DNA of 42,322 bases from Ardenticatenaceae bacterium (lineage in GTDB: Bacteria > Chloroflexota > Anaerolineae > Promineifilales > Promineifilaceae), in contig WYBM01000001.1 of assembly GCA_011525915.1 (NCBI GenBank), positions 1-42,322 of the forward strand. Direction: 5' to 3'. The notes below the pieces were generated by a model. The model worked only from the letters and a program-made list of their open reading frames with translations, did not search any database and was not told where the DNA came from. Positions 17,019 through 26,065 of this stretch are shown piece after piece. The position numbers and the translations under genes are program-made. Position 1 is the first letter of the stretch. Each line of letters opens with the position of its first letter.

Positions 17019-18106
17019 TTTAGGCTTACCACCTGGCGATACATCGCCAGCGTTTCCCGGGCGCAGCGTTCCCATGAAAAGTAAGCGGCCTGTTGTTGCC
17101 CTTGCCGGCGCATGGTTGCCGCCTGCTGCTTATCGGTCCACACCTGTACCATGGCCTGAGCCATGGCCGTCACATCGGCCGGGTCAACCAACAAGGCAGC
17201 CTGACCCACCACTTCTGGCAGGGCGCCGACGTTGGTGGTGATAACGGGACAGCCCAGCGCCATTGCCTCCAGCGGCGGCAGGCCAAACCCCTCTTGCAGC
17301 GAGGGGTAGATGAGCATGGCAGCCTGTTGGTAAAGGGTCATAAGGACATCATCAGGGACGTAACCGGCTAATTCTACGGCCGTCGTTAAGCCCAAAGCTT
17401 CTATTTGTTGTATCAGCTGTACCTGCCCCCAGCCCTGCCGACCTACAATAAGCAAACGGGGAAGTTGGGGATAGTTTTGCCTGGCAAGGGCATAAGCTTG
17501 CAAGACGGTTGTTAAATTTTTGCGCGGTTCGATGGTGCCCACGGTGAGGAAGAAGGTAGTGCTAGAAACGGTCTTCACCGGCACCACCTCTGGTTTACCC
17601 AAATAGGTAACAGTCACCCGCTCCGGGGGGATGGGTAAGTGGGTACAAAGGGCTGTTTTGGTAAATTGTGAAATCGCATTAAAATGCGTTGAATAGTGGG
17701 CTGATTGGGTTGTCCATCGCTGCAAGCGGTGGGTCATAACGGCCGTAAACCAGAGCGGATGGGTAAAAGGAATCATGTCATATACCATGGTGATAATGGT
17801 GGCATTGCAGGCCCGGCTGGCCTGGCTCAGAGGCAATGGCGCCAGGCAGTGCAGTACATCGGCCCTGGTCCGGCGCACCCGCCAGGGTAAGATAATGGGG
17901 ACATAAAGGTATTCCCAGTACAGGACAAATAATTTGCGCGAAAGCCCAGCCTGAACGGCTGTCAGGTTTGGTAAAGGAAGCAATGGCTGAATAACCATAT
18001 CCGAGGGGGCATGGCACAGTAATGCTTTTGCTAGTTCCCTGGCAGCGCGGGCCGTACCGGCCCTGTTAAAGTTTAATACTGACGTTTCCAGAACGATTTG
18101 CAGCAT
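17015..18106 (-). CDS. GT4-family glycosyltransferase (mannosyltransferase-like)
   Basis: The C-terminal half contains [20 protein letters not shown], then [17 protein letters not shown] and the donor-site run [20 protein letters not shown], the standard signature of mannosyl/rhamnosyl GT4 enzymes such as WbaZ or MtfB. The 363-residue length is normal. It overlaps the ligase gene upstream by 41 bp and the next glycosyltransferase by ATGA, so it is translationally coupled on both sides. The donor sugar is not predictable from sequence. Confidence 0.88.
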   Translation of the reverse strand: MLQIVLETSVLNFNRAGTARAARELAKALLCHAPSDMVIQPLLPLPNLTAVQAGLSRKLFVLYWEYLYVPIILPWRVRRTRADVLHCLAPLPLSQASRACNATIITMVYDMIPFTHPLWFTAVMTHRLQRWTTQSAHYSTHFNAISQFTKTALCTHLPIPPERVTVTYLGKPEVVPVKTVSSTTFFLTVGTIEPRKNLTTVLQAYALARQNYPQLPRLLIVGRQGWGQVQLIQQIEALGLTTAVELAGYVPDDVLMTLYQQAAMLIYPSLQEGFGLPPLEAMALGCPVITTNVGALPEVVGQAALLVDPADVTAMAQAMVQVWTDKQQAATMRRQGQQQAAYFSWERCARETLAMYRQVVSLK

Positions 18107-19583
18107 GGGTAATGTAAGGCATCGTGGCTAACTGTACCGACAGGCCAGCCAGCCAGCCAAAGATATAAATGGTAAAAGGGGATTGATCAGGGGGTGCTGT
18201 CAAATTGTTGAGCAGAAAACCAACGGCCGTAACCAACGTTACCATCACGATTCCCTGAGCATAGCCAGTGGTGGTGGGTATAGCCTGCCAGCAGATAAAA
18301 ATGATACCCCCAAACCAGAGCAAGAACAGCAGCAGTCCGGGCCAGCCCAAAGCACCCGTCACCTTTAGATAACCCGCCTCTGAGCCGATCTCGCCACGAG
18401 CTGTGAAACGGCCGCTGGTGCGCCCGGTGCTGCCCAAACCATGCCCCAATGGGTTATCTACCAAATCCTGCCAGCCATCGACCCACTGCTGCGGCCGCAC
18501 CCGGGTAGATGAGTCGTTGAGGGTGATGGTGTTGATGACGTACTGCCGAAAACCAGGGCTGAAGCCCACTGCCAACGTAAAAATGAGAAGGGCGAAGAGG
18601 CAAACGGCCGTTAGCTGCCAGCGTCGCCACAGCAGCCACAACATCAATAATGCCTGTAAAAAACAGACGACAATGGTCATGCGAGTGATGGTGAACAGCA
18701 GCGCCAGGGCGCAGACGAGCAAAATGAGGTGACGGTAACGGGTAAGCCGTGCATAAAGATTGTAAACAGCAATGGGCATGATCACCAGAAAGGGCATGGC
18801 AAAGGCCTGCGCCGAAAGGTGTGTGGAGACGGCACGACGCAGCCGCTGCCCAATGTGGATCCAATAATTTTCGGGCAACCCCAACTGATGTGCCGGATAC
18901 GCGGTGCCTAAGACTTCGCTAAAGTAGCGCGGTACGCCTAAAACCACGTGCCATTCTGTGGGAATGAACAAATACTCGATAATGCCTATAAGGCTGGTGA
19001 TAAAGCCAACTGTGAGGATGGTTTTTAAGATGCGTCGCTGGCTGGTAGACGAAAAGATGATAAACCGGCCAATAAAATAAGGGGCCAGATAAAGCAGCCA
19101 GTCGCGTGTACCATACAATTTGACCACCAGAGACGTTGGCTCAGTAAAGAGCGCATCATGAAAACCAAAATAGATGATGACCAGTGACAGCCAGGCCAGA
19201 GCTGCCCAATCTACCCATAACAGGCGCACGGGCAGTTTATGGCCGAGTAAATGGAGTATCACCAGGCACAACAGGCCAATGAGAAGGGTCTCTTTCCAGG
19301 AAGCGATAAGGCGAACGGCCGTCAATGGTAAACGGCCGTGAACCAGCAAAATGGTGAGGGTGAGCGAGTGAACGGGCAGCAGCAAACTATAAGCAAACAG
19401 ACCCAGATAAGGCCTCCGCCACAGCAACAACCCGGCCAGTAATAGGGGGGGTACCAAGAGCAGGGCAGCTGCCCCTATACCGGCCAGGGCTGTGACCGTG
19501 CCCAAAACCAGGGTCACCACCAACCAGAACCACCAGCCTGACGGCCGTACTGTGCCATTTCTTATCAAATTTAAAAATGTCAC
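18066..19583 (-). CDS. O-antigen ligase / Wzy-type polymerase family membrane protein
   Basis: The 505-residue protein has about 12 hydrophobic segments and a large hydrophilic loop (about 210-265) between later helices. After LFTITRMTIVVCFLQ comes the Wzy_C-type region with STRVRPQQWVDGWQDLVDNP and LGHGLGSTG. This is the hallmark of O-antigen ligase/polymerase proteins, which use a lipid-linked donor outside the membrane. Start GTG 19583 overlaps the TPR gene stop as GTGA. In this cluster it is the only candidate polymerase, so a Wzy role is more likely than ligation to lipid A. Confidence 0.83.
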   Translation of the reverse strand: MTFLNLIRNGTVRPSGWWFWLVVTLVLGTVTALAGIGAAALLLVPPLLLAGLLLWRRPYLGLFAYSLLLPVHSLTLTILLVHGRLPLTAVRLIASWKETLLIGLLCLVILHLLGHKLPVRLLWVDWAALAWLSLVIIYFGFHDALFTEPTSLVVKLYGTRDWLLYLAPYFIGRFIIFSSTSQRRILKTILTVGFITSLIGIIEYLFIPTEWHVVLGVPRYFSEVLGTAYPAHQLGLPENYWIHIGQRLRRAVSTHLSAQAFAMPFLVIMPIAVYNLYARLTRYRHLILLVCALALLFTITRMTIVVCFLQALLMLWLLWRRWQLTAVCLFALLIFTLAVGFSPGFRQYVINTITLNDSSTRVRPQQWVDGWQDLVDNPLGHGLGSTGRTSGRFTARGEIGSEAGYLKVTGALGWPGLLLFLLWFGGIIFICWQAIPTTTGYAQGIVMVTLVTAVGFLLNNLTAPPDQSPFTIYIFGWLAGLSVQLATMPYITHAANRSGNVSIKL

Positions 19584-20542
19584 GGTTGTCCCGCCTCTAT
19601 GCCCTGCCTGGCGCGCTCAAAATGGGGATCAAGTGCCAACGCCTGGTGAAAGAGGGCCGCGGCTTCGGCTGTTCGGTTTTCCCGTGCATATATTTCACCC
19701 AACAGCACATAGGCCCAAGGATTCTGTGGATCAATGCTCATCGCTTTTTGGAAGGCCGCGGTGACGGCCGTGTCCCCCCGTGAATCCGCATCATAGGCCA
19801 TGCCCAATAACACATACGCCGCGGCATGGTCCGGATTTAAGGCAATCGCCCGCTCATAGGCAGCAATAGCGTCAGCCGGGGCGGCTCCAGACTGAGCCAG
19901 GGCTTCACCCAAGCGGTAATAGGCATTGGCCGCTTGCCACTGACTGGGAAAGTCATCAAGGGATACGGCCGTTTTATACGCCGCCACTGCCTCTTTTAGC
20001 TGTGCTGACGTCATTTGGTAGTACAACCCCAACTGATAATAAGGTTGGCTGGCGCCTACAACAACAAAAGAATCTTGTTCAACAGCCTCTTGATACGCCG
20101 CCGCAGCGGTTGTGTAGTTGGCGGCTGCTTCATACGCCATCCCCTGCCAATGCCAACCATCACTCAAAGTAGGATCGAGCGCTATCGCCCGCCCTGCCCA
20201 CAGTTGTAAATCGCCAGCTGCACCCCGCTCATGAGCCAGGGCCGCCCAGTGAGTGGCTTCCAATGCCATGTCATCAACATGCTGCCAGGCAGTTAAAGCG
20301 GCCGTTTCCTTTCCCTGCTGTGCATAGGCAAACCCTAATTCCCGCCAGGCCGCCCCAGAAAAGGAAGTTGCCTGTTGCAGCCAGGCTTCGGCAACAGGCC
20401 ATAATTCACCTCTACCCACATTGGCGCGATTCAACGCCACGGCACCCACATTGCTGATCATACTACCGGTCCACAGAGGCAGTCGCACACTTACCAGGCA
20501 CCCTAAAAACAAGAGGAGCAGAAATTTACCGCTTGAGGACAT
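19580..20542 (-). CDS. TPR-repeat protein with N-terminal signal anchor
   Basis: A hydrophobic N-terminus (FLLLLFLGCLVSV) is followed by about seven tetratricopeptide repeats spread over residues 50-315, for example NPDHAAAYVLLGMAYDADSR and DPQNPWAYVLLGEIYARENR. TPR proteins act as scaffolds; in polysaccharide clusters they often hold the polymerase complex. It is the first gene of the minus-strand operon with the polymerase and two glycosyltransferases, coupled by GTGA. LGCL might be read as a weak lipobox, but a plain anchor is equally possible. Confidence 0.85.
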   Translation of the reverse strand: MSSSGKFLLLLFLGCLVSVRLPLWTGSMISNVGAVALNRANVGRGELWPVAEAWLQQATSFSGAAWRELGFAYAQQGKETAALTAWQHVDDMALEATHWAALAHERGAAGDLQLWAGRAIALDPTLSDGWHWQGMAYEAAANYTTAAAAYQEAVEQDSFVVVGASQPYYQLGLYYQMTSAQLKEAVAAYKTAVSLDDFPSQWQAANAYYRLGEALAQSGAAPADAIAAYERAIALNPDHAAAYVLLGMAYDADSRGDTAVTAAFQKAMSIDPQNPWAYVLLGEIYARENRTAEAAALFHQALALDPHFERARQGIEAGQP

Positions 20543-20551
20543 ATCCTAACC

Positions 20552-20579
20552 ACTATAGACAAATCGCACAAAAAGTAAA
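20552..20579 (-). promoter_or_regulatory. Putative promoter of the TPR/polymerase operon
   Basis: On the minus strand TTTACT (20579-20574) and TATAGT (20557-20552) are separated by 16 bases, just upstream of ATG 20542. The mRNA leader would be only a few bases. It is divergent from the gntR promoter, with the GntR operator about 85 bp away. Confidence 0.4.
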
Positions 20580-20626
20580 TATAAAGCTGACACCACTTAA
20601 TCAAAATCTTGGCCATCGGATTAAGG

Positions 20627-20655
20627 TTGACAGAGGAAGCATCCTTTGTCATACT
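20627..20655 (+). promoter_or_regulatory. Promoter of the gntR operon
   Basis: TTGACA (20627-20632), a 17-base spacer and CATACT (20650-20655) make a near-consensus housekeeping promoter. The GntR palindrome follows 9 bases after the -10 box. Confidence 0.7.
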
Positions 20656-20664
20656 AGGTGCAAC

Positions 20665-20675
20665 TGGTCAGACCA
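20665..20675. promoter_or_regulatory. FadR-subfamily GntR operator (autoregulatory site)
   Basis: TGGTCAGACCA is a perfect palindrome of the TGGTNNNACCA class used by FadR-subfamily GntR regulators. Its place between the promoter and the start of a FadR-type gene implies autorepression of the operon. An identical site lies at 9013-9023. Confidence 0.65.
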
Positions 20676-20693
20676 CTTACCAGAAGGAAGCTC

Positions 20694-21407
20694 ATGAGCA
20701 ATTGGACGGCGCCACAAAGGCCAAATTCCTACGCAGAACACACCTTAATTAATGCCATCCTGGATAGCACGTTTCCGCCGGGCAGCACTCTACCCGGCGA
20801 ACGTGACCTGGCGGTCCAACTTGGCGTCACCCGCCCTACCCTGCGTGAAGCCTTACAACGCCTGGCACGTGATGGCTGGCTGACAGTGCAACATGGCAAA
20901 GCCACCATTGTCAACGACATCTGGCGTGATGGTGGGCTAAACGTGTTGAGCGGGTTGGTGAGGTACAGCGAACAGCTGCCACCTGGGTTCATTACCAATT
21001 TACTGGAATTACGGCTGCTGCTGGCCCCCATGTACACTCGGCGTGCCGTGGTCCGGGCACCTGAATCGCTGGCGGTGTTCCTGGCAGCACACAAAGAGTT
21101 GTCAGATGAAGCATGGGCATTCGCCCAGTTCGACTGGCGGCTGCATCAGCAGCTAACCTTGCACTGTGGCAACCCCATTTATGTGCTTATTTTGAACGGC
21201 TTTACCGATTTTTATGAACAATTGGCGCAGCTTTATTTTGCCCTGCCCGATTCACGGCAGGCATCGCGCACTTACTATGCGGTGTTGGCCACGGCCGTAA
21301 GCCAACAAGATCCGCTCGCTGCCGAAGCCGCTACCCGCCAGGCGATGCAGGAAAGTATGGAACTTTGGCAGGCCAGTAAGCAGTATGCAGTCATCAATAA
21401 GCGGTAA
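20694..21407 (+). CDS. FadR-subfamily GntR transcriptional regulator
   Basis: The N-terminal winged helix has the GntR signature LPGERDLAVQLGVTRPTLRE then ALQRLARDGWLTVQHG. The C-terminal ligand domain is FCD-like, with a D-x3-H metal pair in FDWRLHQQL. FCD regulators bind organic acids, acyl-CoAs or similar effectors. A GTG start at 20658 would place the operator palindrome inside the gene, so ATG 20694, preceded by AGAAGGAAG, is used (237 residues). It heads an operon with a flavoprotein and glycerol-3-phosphate dehydrogenase and very likely controls it. A truncated copy lies at 9042. Confidence 0.9.
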   Translation: MSNWTAPQRPNSYAEHTLINAILDSTFPPGSTLPGERDLAVQLGVTRPTLREALQRLARDGWLTVQHGKATIVNDIWRDGGLNVLSGLVRYSEQLPPGFITNLLELRLLLAPMYTRRAVVRAPESLAVFLAAHKELSDEAWAFAQFDWRLHQQLTLHCGNPIYVLILNGFTDFYEQLAQLYFALPDSRQASRTYYAVLATAVSQQDPLAAEAATRQAMQESMELWQASKQYAVINKR

Positions 21408-21419
21408 TTGGAGGTAAGT

Positions 21420-23012
21420 ATGAGACGATGGAATGGCTGGGGTGATGATACAATGGATTACCCGCTGCCGGCAAACGCCGGGGCGCTGTTAGCCCAATGG
21501 GTGGGCCACGGCCGTCCCCCGCAAGATGTAACCTTGGCCGACATGGTCACGGCCGTCCCTCCGTCACGCCTGTCTCCACATCCCCTGATCCACACAGACG
21601 CCGAGATGCGCCTGCGTCATGCTCGCGGCCAGAGCTTGCCCGATATGGTGGCTATGCGCAGCGGGCAGGTGTCCGCCTTCCCCGATGGCGTGGCCCTGCC
21701 CACGACCGATGAAGAAGTCACGGCGCTTATTCGCCTGGCTCAGGAAACCGGCGCCCGGCTCATTCCCTACGGTGGGGGCACCAGCGTCGTTGGCCATATA
21801 AATCCTTTGCCCGGTGAGCTGCCCATCTTAACCGTCAATTTACAACGCTTGAACCAGTTTCGCCACTTTGATGATACCAGCCATTTAGCCACCTTCGGCG
21901 CTGGTATCCAGGGGCCTGACCTGGAGGCCCAGCTGCGGGCCCGGGGCTTCACCCTGGGCCATTTCCCGCAATCGTTTGAACTGTCTACCCTGGGCGGCTG
22001 GATCGCTACACGCTCCAGCGGGCAGCAATCATTGGGCTACGGCCGTATTGAAGCGCTGTTCACCGGAGGCACGCTGCTATCACCGGCGGGCACGCTGGTG
22101 CTGCCGCCCTTCCCGGCCTCGGCGGCGGGGCCCGATTTACGCCAGTTGGTGTTAGGCTCTGAAGGCCGCCTGGGCATCATCACCACCGCCACAGTGCGGG
22201 TCACACCCCTGCCAGAGCGGGAAGAATTTCACACCGTTTTTTTTCCGGAGTTTGACCAAGGCTTGACGGCCGTGCGCCAGATTGTGCAGGCGGGGCTGCC
22301 CCTTTCTATGATGCGGTTGAGTACGGCCGTAGAGACCGCCACCACGCTGGCTCTGGCCGGACATGAACGCCTCATAGGCGCCGTTGAAAAGCTGCTCACC
22401 CTGCGCGGCATTGGTGAAGAAAAATGCATGCTCATGATGGGCATCACTGGGAAGGAGGCTCTGGTTAAGACCACCCGTAAGGCAGCACTTGATATAACCG
22501 GCCACCACAAAGGCGTGCATGTGGGCCAACAGTTTGGCAAACAGTGGCATAAAAACCGCTTCCGTACCCCTTACTTGCGCAACACACTCTGGGCACTTGG
22601 CTATGCCGTAGATACGGTGGAAACGGCCACCCCCTGGAGCAACATCCCAGCTATGATTGAAGCAGTTGAAAACGCTATCACCACGGCCGCGGCTCAATTT
22701 GATGAAAGCGTTCACATCTTTACCCATCTATCACACGTCTACCCTCATGGGGCCAGTGTTTATACCACGTTTCTGTTCCGCCTGGGCCAAACACCAGAGG
22801 CGACTTTGCAGCAGTGGCAGGCTATGAAAGCCGCTGCCAGCGCCGCCATCGTCACTCATCAGGGAACCATCAGTCACCAGCACGGAGTGGGCACAGACCA
22901 TGCGCCTTACCTGGCGGCGGAAAAAGGGGCGTTGGGGCTGGAAGCGCTGGCTGATCTGCTGCTGCGGTTTGACCCCCAGGGGGTAATGAATCCGGGGAAG
23001 TTACTGCCGTAG
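21420..23012 (+). CDS. Alkylglycerone-phosphate-synthase-like FAD-binding protein
   Basis: The 530-residue protein starts with RRWNGWGDD, the (R/K)WNGWG motif of alkyldihydroxyacetonephosphate synthases. The FAD-binding PCMH domain has IPYGGGTSVVGH at about 116-126 and STLGGWIATRSSGQQS. The C-terminal cap contains THLSHVYPHGASVYTT, the histidine motif ISHQHGVGTDHAPYL and DPQGVMNPGKLL. By family it may form the ether bond from acyl-DHAP and fatty alcohol, or act as a 2-hydroxyacid oxidase. Start ATG 21420 has the strong ribosome site GGAGG. The next gene makes DHAP, which fits the first role. Confidence 0.82.
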   Translation: MRRWNGWGDDTMDYPLPANAGALLAQWVGHGRPPQDVTLADMVTAVPPSRLSPHPLIHTDAEMRLRHARGQSLPDMVAMRSGQVSAFPDGVALPTTDEEVTALIRLAQETGARLIPYGGGTSVVGHINPLPGELPILTVNLQRLNQFRHFDDTSHLATFGAGIQGPDLEAQLRARGFTLGHFPQSFELSTLGGWIATRSSGQQSLGYGRIEALFTGGTLLSPAGTLVLPPFPASAAGPDLRQLVLGSEGRLGIITTATVRVTPLPEREEFHTVFFPEFDQGLTAVRQIVQAGLPLSMMRLSTAVETATTLALAGHERLIGAVEKLLTLRGIGEEKCMLMMGITGKEALVKTTRKAALDITGHHKGVHVGQQFGKQWHKNRFRTPYLRNTLWALGYAVDTVETATPWSNIPAMIEAVENAITTAAAQFDESVHIFTHLSHVYPHGASVYTTFLFRLGQTPEATLQQWQAMKAAASAAIVTHQGTISHQHGVGTDHAPYLAAEKGALGLEALADLLLRFDPQGVMNPGKLLP

Positions 23013-23057
23013 CCAGGGGTAAGAGATAGCGACCATACCGTTCACGAGGAATCTATT

Positions 23058-24851
23058 ATGTGGAACAAAAACTGGCGTCATACAGCCTGGGCACAGGTTG
23101 AGCAAGCCTGGGACATCCTGATCATCGGCGGTGGCATTACCGGCGCCGGCATTTTTCGGGAGGCGACCCGGTTAGGGCTGCGGGTACTGTTGATCGATCA
23201 GCGCGATTTTGGCTGGGGCACGTCCAGCCGCTCATCTAAATTTGTGCATGGTGGGCTGCGTTACTTAAAAGAGGGACAATTTGGCCTGACGCGAGACGCC
23301 GTACATGAACGTGAGCAGCTGCTGGCCGATGCCCCGGGCTTGGTGGAACGGGTTGGCTTTCTGCTGGCCACTTATCAGCGCGACAAAATTGGCCGCCTGG
23401 TTTACCGGGCAGGCCTGACCATTTATGACCTGCTGGCACTGCAATGGAGTCATCGTTATTACAGCCCGGCTGACTTCCAACTGTTTGCTCCCCATATTGA
23501 AGCCGCCGGGTTAAAGGGCGGTTTTCATTACAGTGATGCCCAAACAGATGATGCCCGGTTGGTCTTCCGGGTTATCCGGGAAGCGGTGTTAACGGGGCAC
23601 AACCGCGCCGTGGCCTTAAATTATGTAGCCGCCCAGGAGCTGCTGCGTGACAAAAACGGCCGTGTTTATGGCGCCATCTTGCAAAATGCCGAAGACGGGC
23701 AAACCAAACAGGTCAGGGCCAGAGCCATTATTAACGCCACCGGTTTTGGTGCCGATGTGCTGCGGGGGCAAATTGGTGAGGCAGCCCGGCTGCGGCCGTT
23801 ACGTGGCAGCCACCTTGTCTTCCCCGGCTGGCGTTTACCGGTAGCGCAGGCCATCACCTTTTTACATCCGCTTGATCAGCGCCCGGTGATGATATTTCCC
23901 TGGGAGGGGGCCACCCTGGTCGGCACCACCGATGTAGACCACCACCAGACGGGGCCGTCAGAGCCGTGCATCTCCCCGGCAGAAGTAGCCTATTTGATGA
24001 CGGCCGTGGCCTGGGAATTCCCCTCATTAAATGTTCAACTGAGCGATGTGATATCGACATTTGCCGGTATCCGCCCTGTTATCGGGTCAGGGAAGGAAGA
24101 TCCCTCAGAAGAATCACGTGATCATGTGGTCTGGTATGAGTCGGGGCTGCTGACCGTCACCGGAGGTAAGCTCACCACCTTTCGCCTCATCGCCCATGAC
24201 GCTCTGAAAGCGCTGCGTGATGAATGGCCAGACCTGCCGCCACCAGACGGCAAGGCTTCGGCTTTAACACCGCCACCTGTGGCACTACCTACCACGTGCT
24301 CCCCGGACAGTGTCTTGCGGCGGCGTTTGCGTGGCCGGTATGGTGCTGACGCATCATCCCTGGTGGCCGCAGCCCAACCTGGCGAACTAGTGTTTATTCC
24401 TGGGACAAAGTTTACCTGGGCAGAACTGCGCTGGGCTGCCCGCGCCGAGGCCGTACATCACCTGGATGATTTGCTGCTACGACGGACCCGTTTGGGCTTG
24501 TTGACGCCTCAAGGTGGCGCCGAACATCTGCCCAAAATCCGGGCGATCTGCCAACCGGAATTGGGCTGGGATAACCACCGTTGGGAAGCGGAAACAGAGG
24601 CATATCTGGCCTTATGGCAAAAATGCTACCATTTGCCGCCGGCCGCTACCATCCCCGATTGGACGCAAATGGTAGCGGCAGAGTTAAAGACCACGGCCGT
24701 GACTGTAAAACGGCCGTGGCCCAGCGTGTTCATCGCCGCCATACTTCTGGCGCTGGCGGCCATAGGGACGTTCTGGTTTTTCTGGCATCGCCGCACAACT
24801 ATGACTCTTATTACTTCTCGACAACCACAACGCTGCCACCCAATGAATTAG
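23058..24851 (+). CDS. glpD: FAD-dependent glycerol-3-phosphate dehydrogenase with altered C-terminus
   Basis: The dinucleotide fold GGGITGAG (24-31) and WGTSSRSSKFVHGGLRYLKE are the GlpD/GlpA signature. The substrate region continues with TGGKLTTFR, and a DAO_C domain covers about 400-540. It oxidises glycerol-3-phosphate to DHAP, passing electrons to quinone. Start ATG follows GAGGAATCTATT. The end is odd: a membrane helix at about 557-576 not usual for GlpD, then after Arg579 (24794) the DNA becomes AT-rich and free of the ACGGCCGT octamer. The last 18 residues look like read-through into inserted DNA. Confidence 0.88.
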   Translation: MWNKNWRHTAWAQVEQAWDILIIGGGITGAGIFREATRLGLRVLLIDQRDFGWGTSSRSSKFVHGGLRYLKEGQFGLTRDAVHEREQLLADAPGLVERVGFLLATYQRDKIGRLVYRAGLTIYDLLALQWSHRYYSPADFQLFAPHIEAAGLKGGFHYSDAQTDDARLVFRVIREAVLTGHNRAVALNYVAAQELLRDKNGRVYGAILQNAEDGQTKQVRARAIINATGFGADVLRGQIGEAARLRPLRGSHLVFPGWRLPVAQAITFLHPLDQRPVMIFPWEGATLVGTTDVDHHQTGPSEPCISPAEVAYLMTAVAWEFPSLNVQLSDVISTFAGIRPVIGSGKEDPSEESRDHVVWYESGLLTVTGGKLTTFRLIAHDALKALRDEWPDLPPPDGKASALTPPPVALPTTCSPDSVLRRRLRGRYGADASSLVAAAQPGELVFIPGTKFTWAELRWAARAEAVHHLDDLLLRRTRLGLLTPQGGAEHLPKIRAICQPELGWDNHRWEAETEAYLALWQKCYHLPPAATIPDWTQMVAAELKTTAVTVKRPWPSVFIAAILLALAAIGTFWFFWHRRTTMTLITSRQPQRCHPMN

Positions 24852-25228
24852 CAGACGCAACAATTGTAGTAAATGGCAAAGTCACGATTGATTTAGTTCA
24901 AAGTGTTAGATTGAAATCTAAGCACTCAATAGCGATTATACCGGTGCAAAGAGTTAAAAAACCTGAAACGACTGAGCTAGATGGAGTACCTATTTATTTG
25001 GTTTCGCTTGAAGATTATAAAAATATTTCAACTGAAGTAATGCAAATATATTCAGAATACTGTCAGGATGGAATGAACTTTGGAAACATACCTTATACTT
25101 GGTTTCCCAATATCAAGTTGATAGAGATCATCCATAATTATTTATGGGATACTACTTACTTTCAAGAAAAATTGGCAAGTGAACATGCTGAAGTAGGTAC
25201 AGATTGGAGTAAGGAAAACAGCCAATGA
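24794..25228 (+). pseudogene. 5'-truncated AT-rich gene fragment after glpD
   Basis: A second frame overlaps the end of glpD and continues with coherent protein-like sequence (HNYDSYYFSTTTT, then IVVNGKVTIDLVQSVRLKSK, and IPYTWFPNIKLIEIIHNYLW) to a stop at 25226-25228. The first in-frame ATG is deep inside it, so the gene seems to have lost its start at the junction near 24.8 kb. Base composition is clearly AT-richer than the flanking operon. I do not recognise the family. It precedes an Rhs toxin tip, so it may be a remnant immunity or effector gene. Confidence 0.45.
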
Positions 25229-25393
25229 TGAGAGCATTCGGTAATTGTTTCAGCAAATTCAATGGTAGATTTTGACAGTTTTTCTGAGAAGGCAAAATGA
25301 CCAAAAATCTGAAAACAGAAACAAAATGGACTGATTTCAGGCAGTTTTAAGGCCATAAAGCTTACGTCAAAGGGACAATTTAGCCTCATCTAC

Positions 25394-26065
25394 ATGAATG
25401 CGCGCTTTTATGCGCCTGGCGCTGCCCGCTTCCTCTCTGCTGACACCCTTGTACCCGATCCGGCCAATCCGCAGAGCTTTAATCGATTCAGCTACTCAAG
25501 AAATAACCCTATTAATCGAGTCGACCCAACAGGCCACCTTGATTGCGAATTTGACGATTATTGTCCTCCTCCAGCATCCCCTTCCCCTCTGCTCGGCAAG
25601 AAAACATTAGGTGAATTAGAAGGCGGGAAATATGATTTAACCAATTGGCTGGCTGAAGAAATGGCATCCAATGCAACAGGATCTGACATGTTGGAAATCC
25701 AAGAACTAAGAGCAGGCAATATCTTCCAACAAGTAGCAGGACTTTGGCCGTTTTTCGAATTGAATACCAATAACGGGCGTTGGGATTTCAAAGAACAGAC
25801 GAAAGTGCTTTTAGGTAGTGAAATGGTTGTTTTATGTGGTACACAAGAATATTGGAATGAACATCCCGAGGACTGGGCAGGGGTTGAGTTGGGTTATCTC
25901 CTGTATGATGCATTCGGGGTAGACATGACACCCCTTCAGCTTCAGGTAGGATTGGATATGTATTGGGATCAACTCCAGCGACCTGACCCACGTTTATTGC
26001 AACCAGCAGACGGTATCTTTCCTCCAGAAACGCCATATTCTTTGGGAACATTTGACTATGAATAA
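25394..26065 (+). CDS. Orphan Rhs core tip with C-terminal toxin domain
   Basis: Residues 1-48 are the Rhs-associated core: MNARFYAPGAARFLSADT, NPQSFNRFSYSRNNPINRVD and the terminal DPTGH. The next 175 residues (rich in W, D and E) match no family I can name and occupy the position of the variable toxin domain. The YD-repeat body that normally precedes it (over 1000 residues) is absent. The frame is open upstream to LIYMNARFY, also typical Rhs sequence, so this is a broken-off tip. It overlaps the next gene by 8 bp, the usual arrangement of toxin and immunity gene. Confidence 0.75.
   Translation: MNARFYAPGAARFLSADTLVPDPANPQSFNRFSYSRNNPINRVDPTGHLDCEFDDYCPPPASPSPLLGKKTLGELEGGKYDLTNWLAEEMASNATGSDMLEIQELRAGNIFQQVAGLWPFFELNTNNGRWDFKEQTKVLLGSEMVVLCGTQEYWNEHPEDWAGVELGYLLYDAFGVDMTPLQLQVGLDMYWDQLQRPDPRLLQPADGIFPPETPYSLGTFDYE

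Noticed and set aside
20658..20693. GTG start giving the GntR protein 12 extra residues
   Set aside because: The extension would be encoded by the operator palindrome and ribosome site; ATG 20694 fits the promoter and the AGAAGGAAG.
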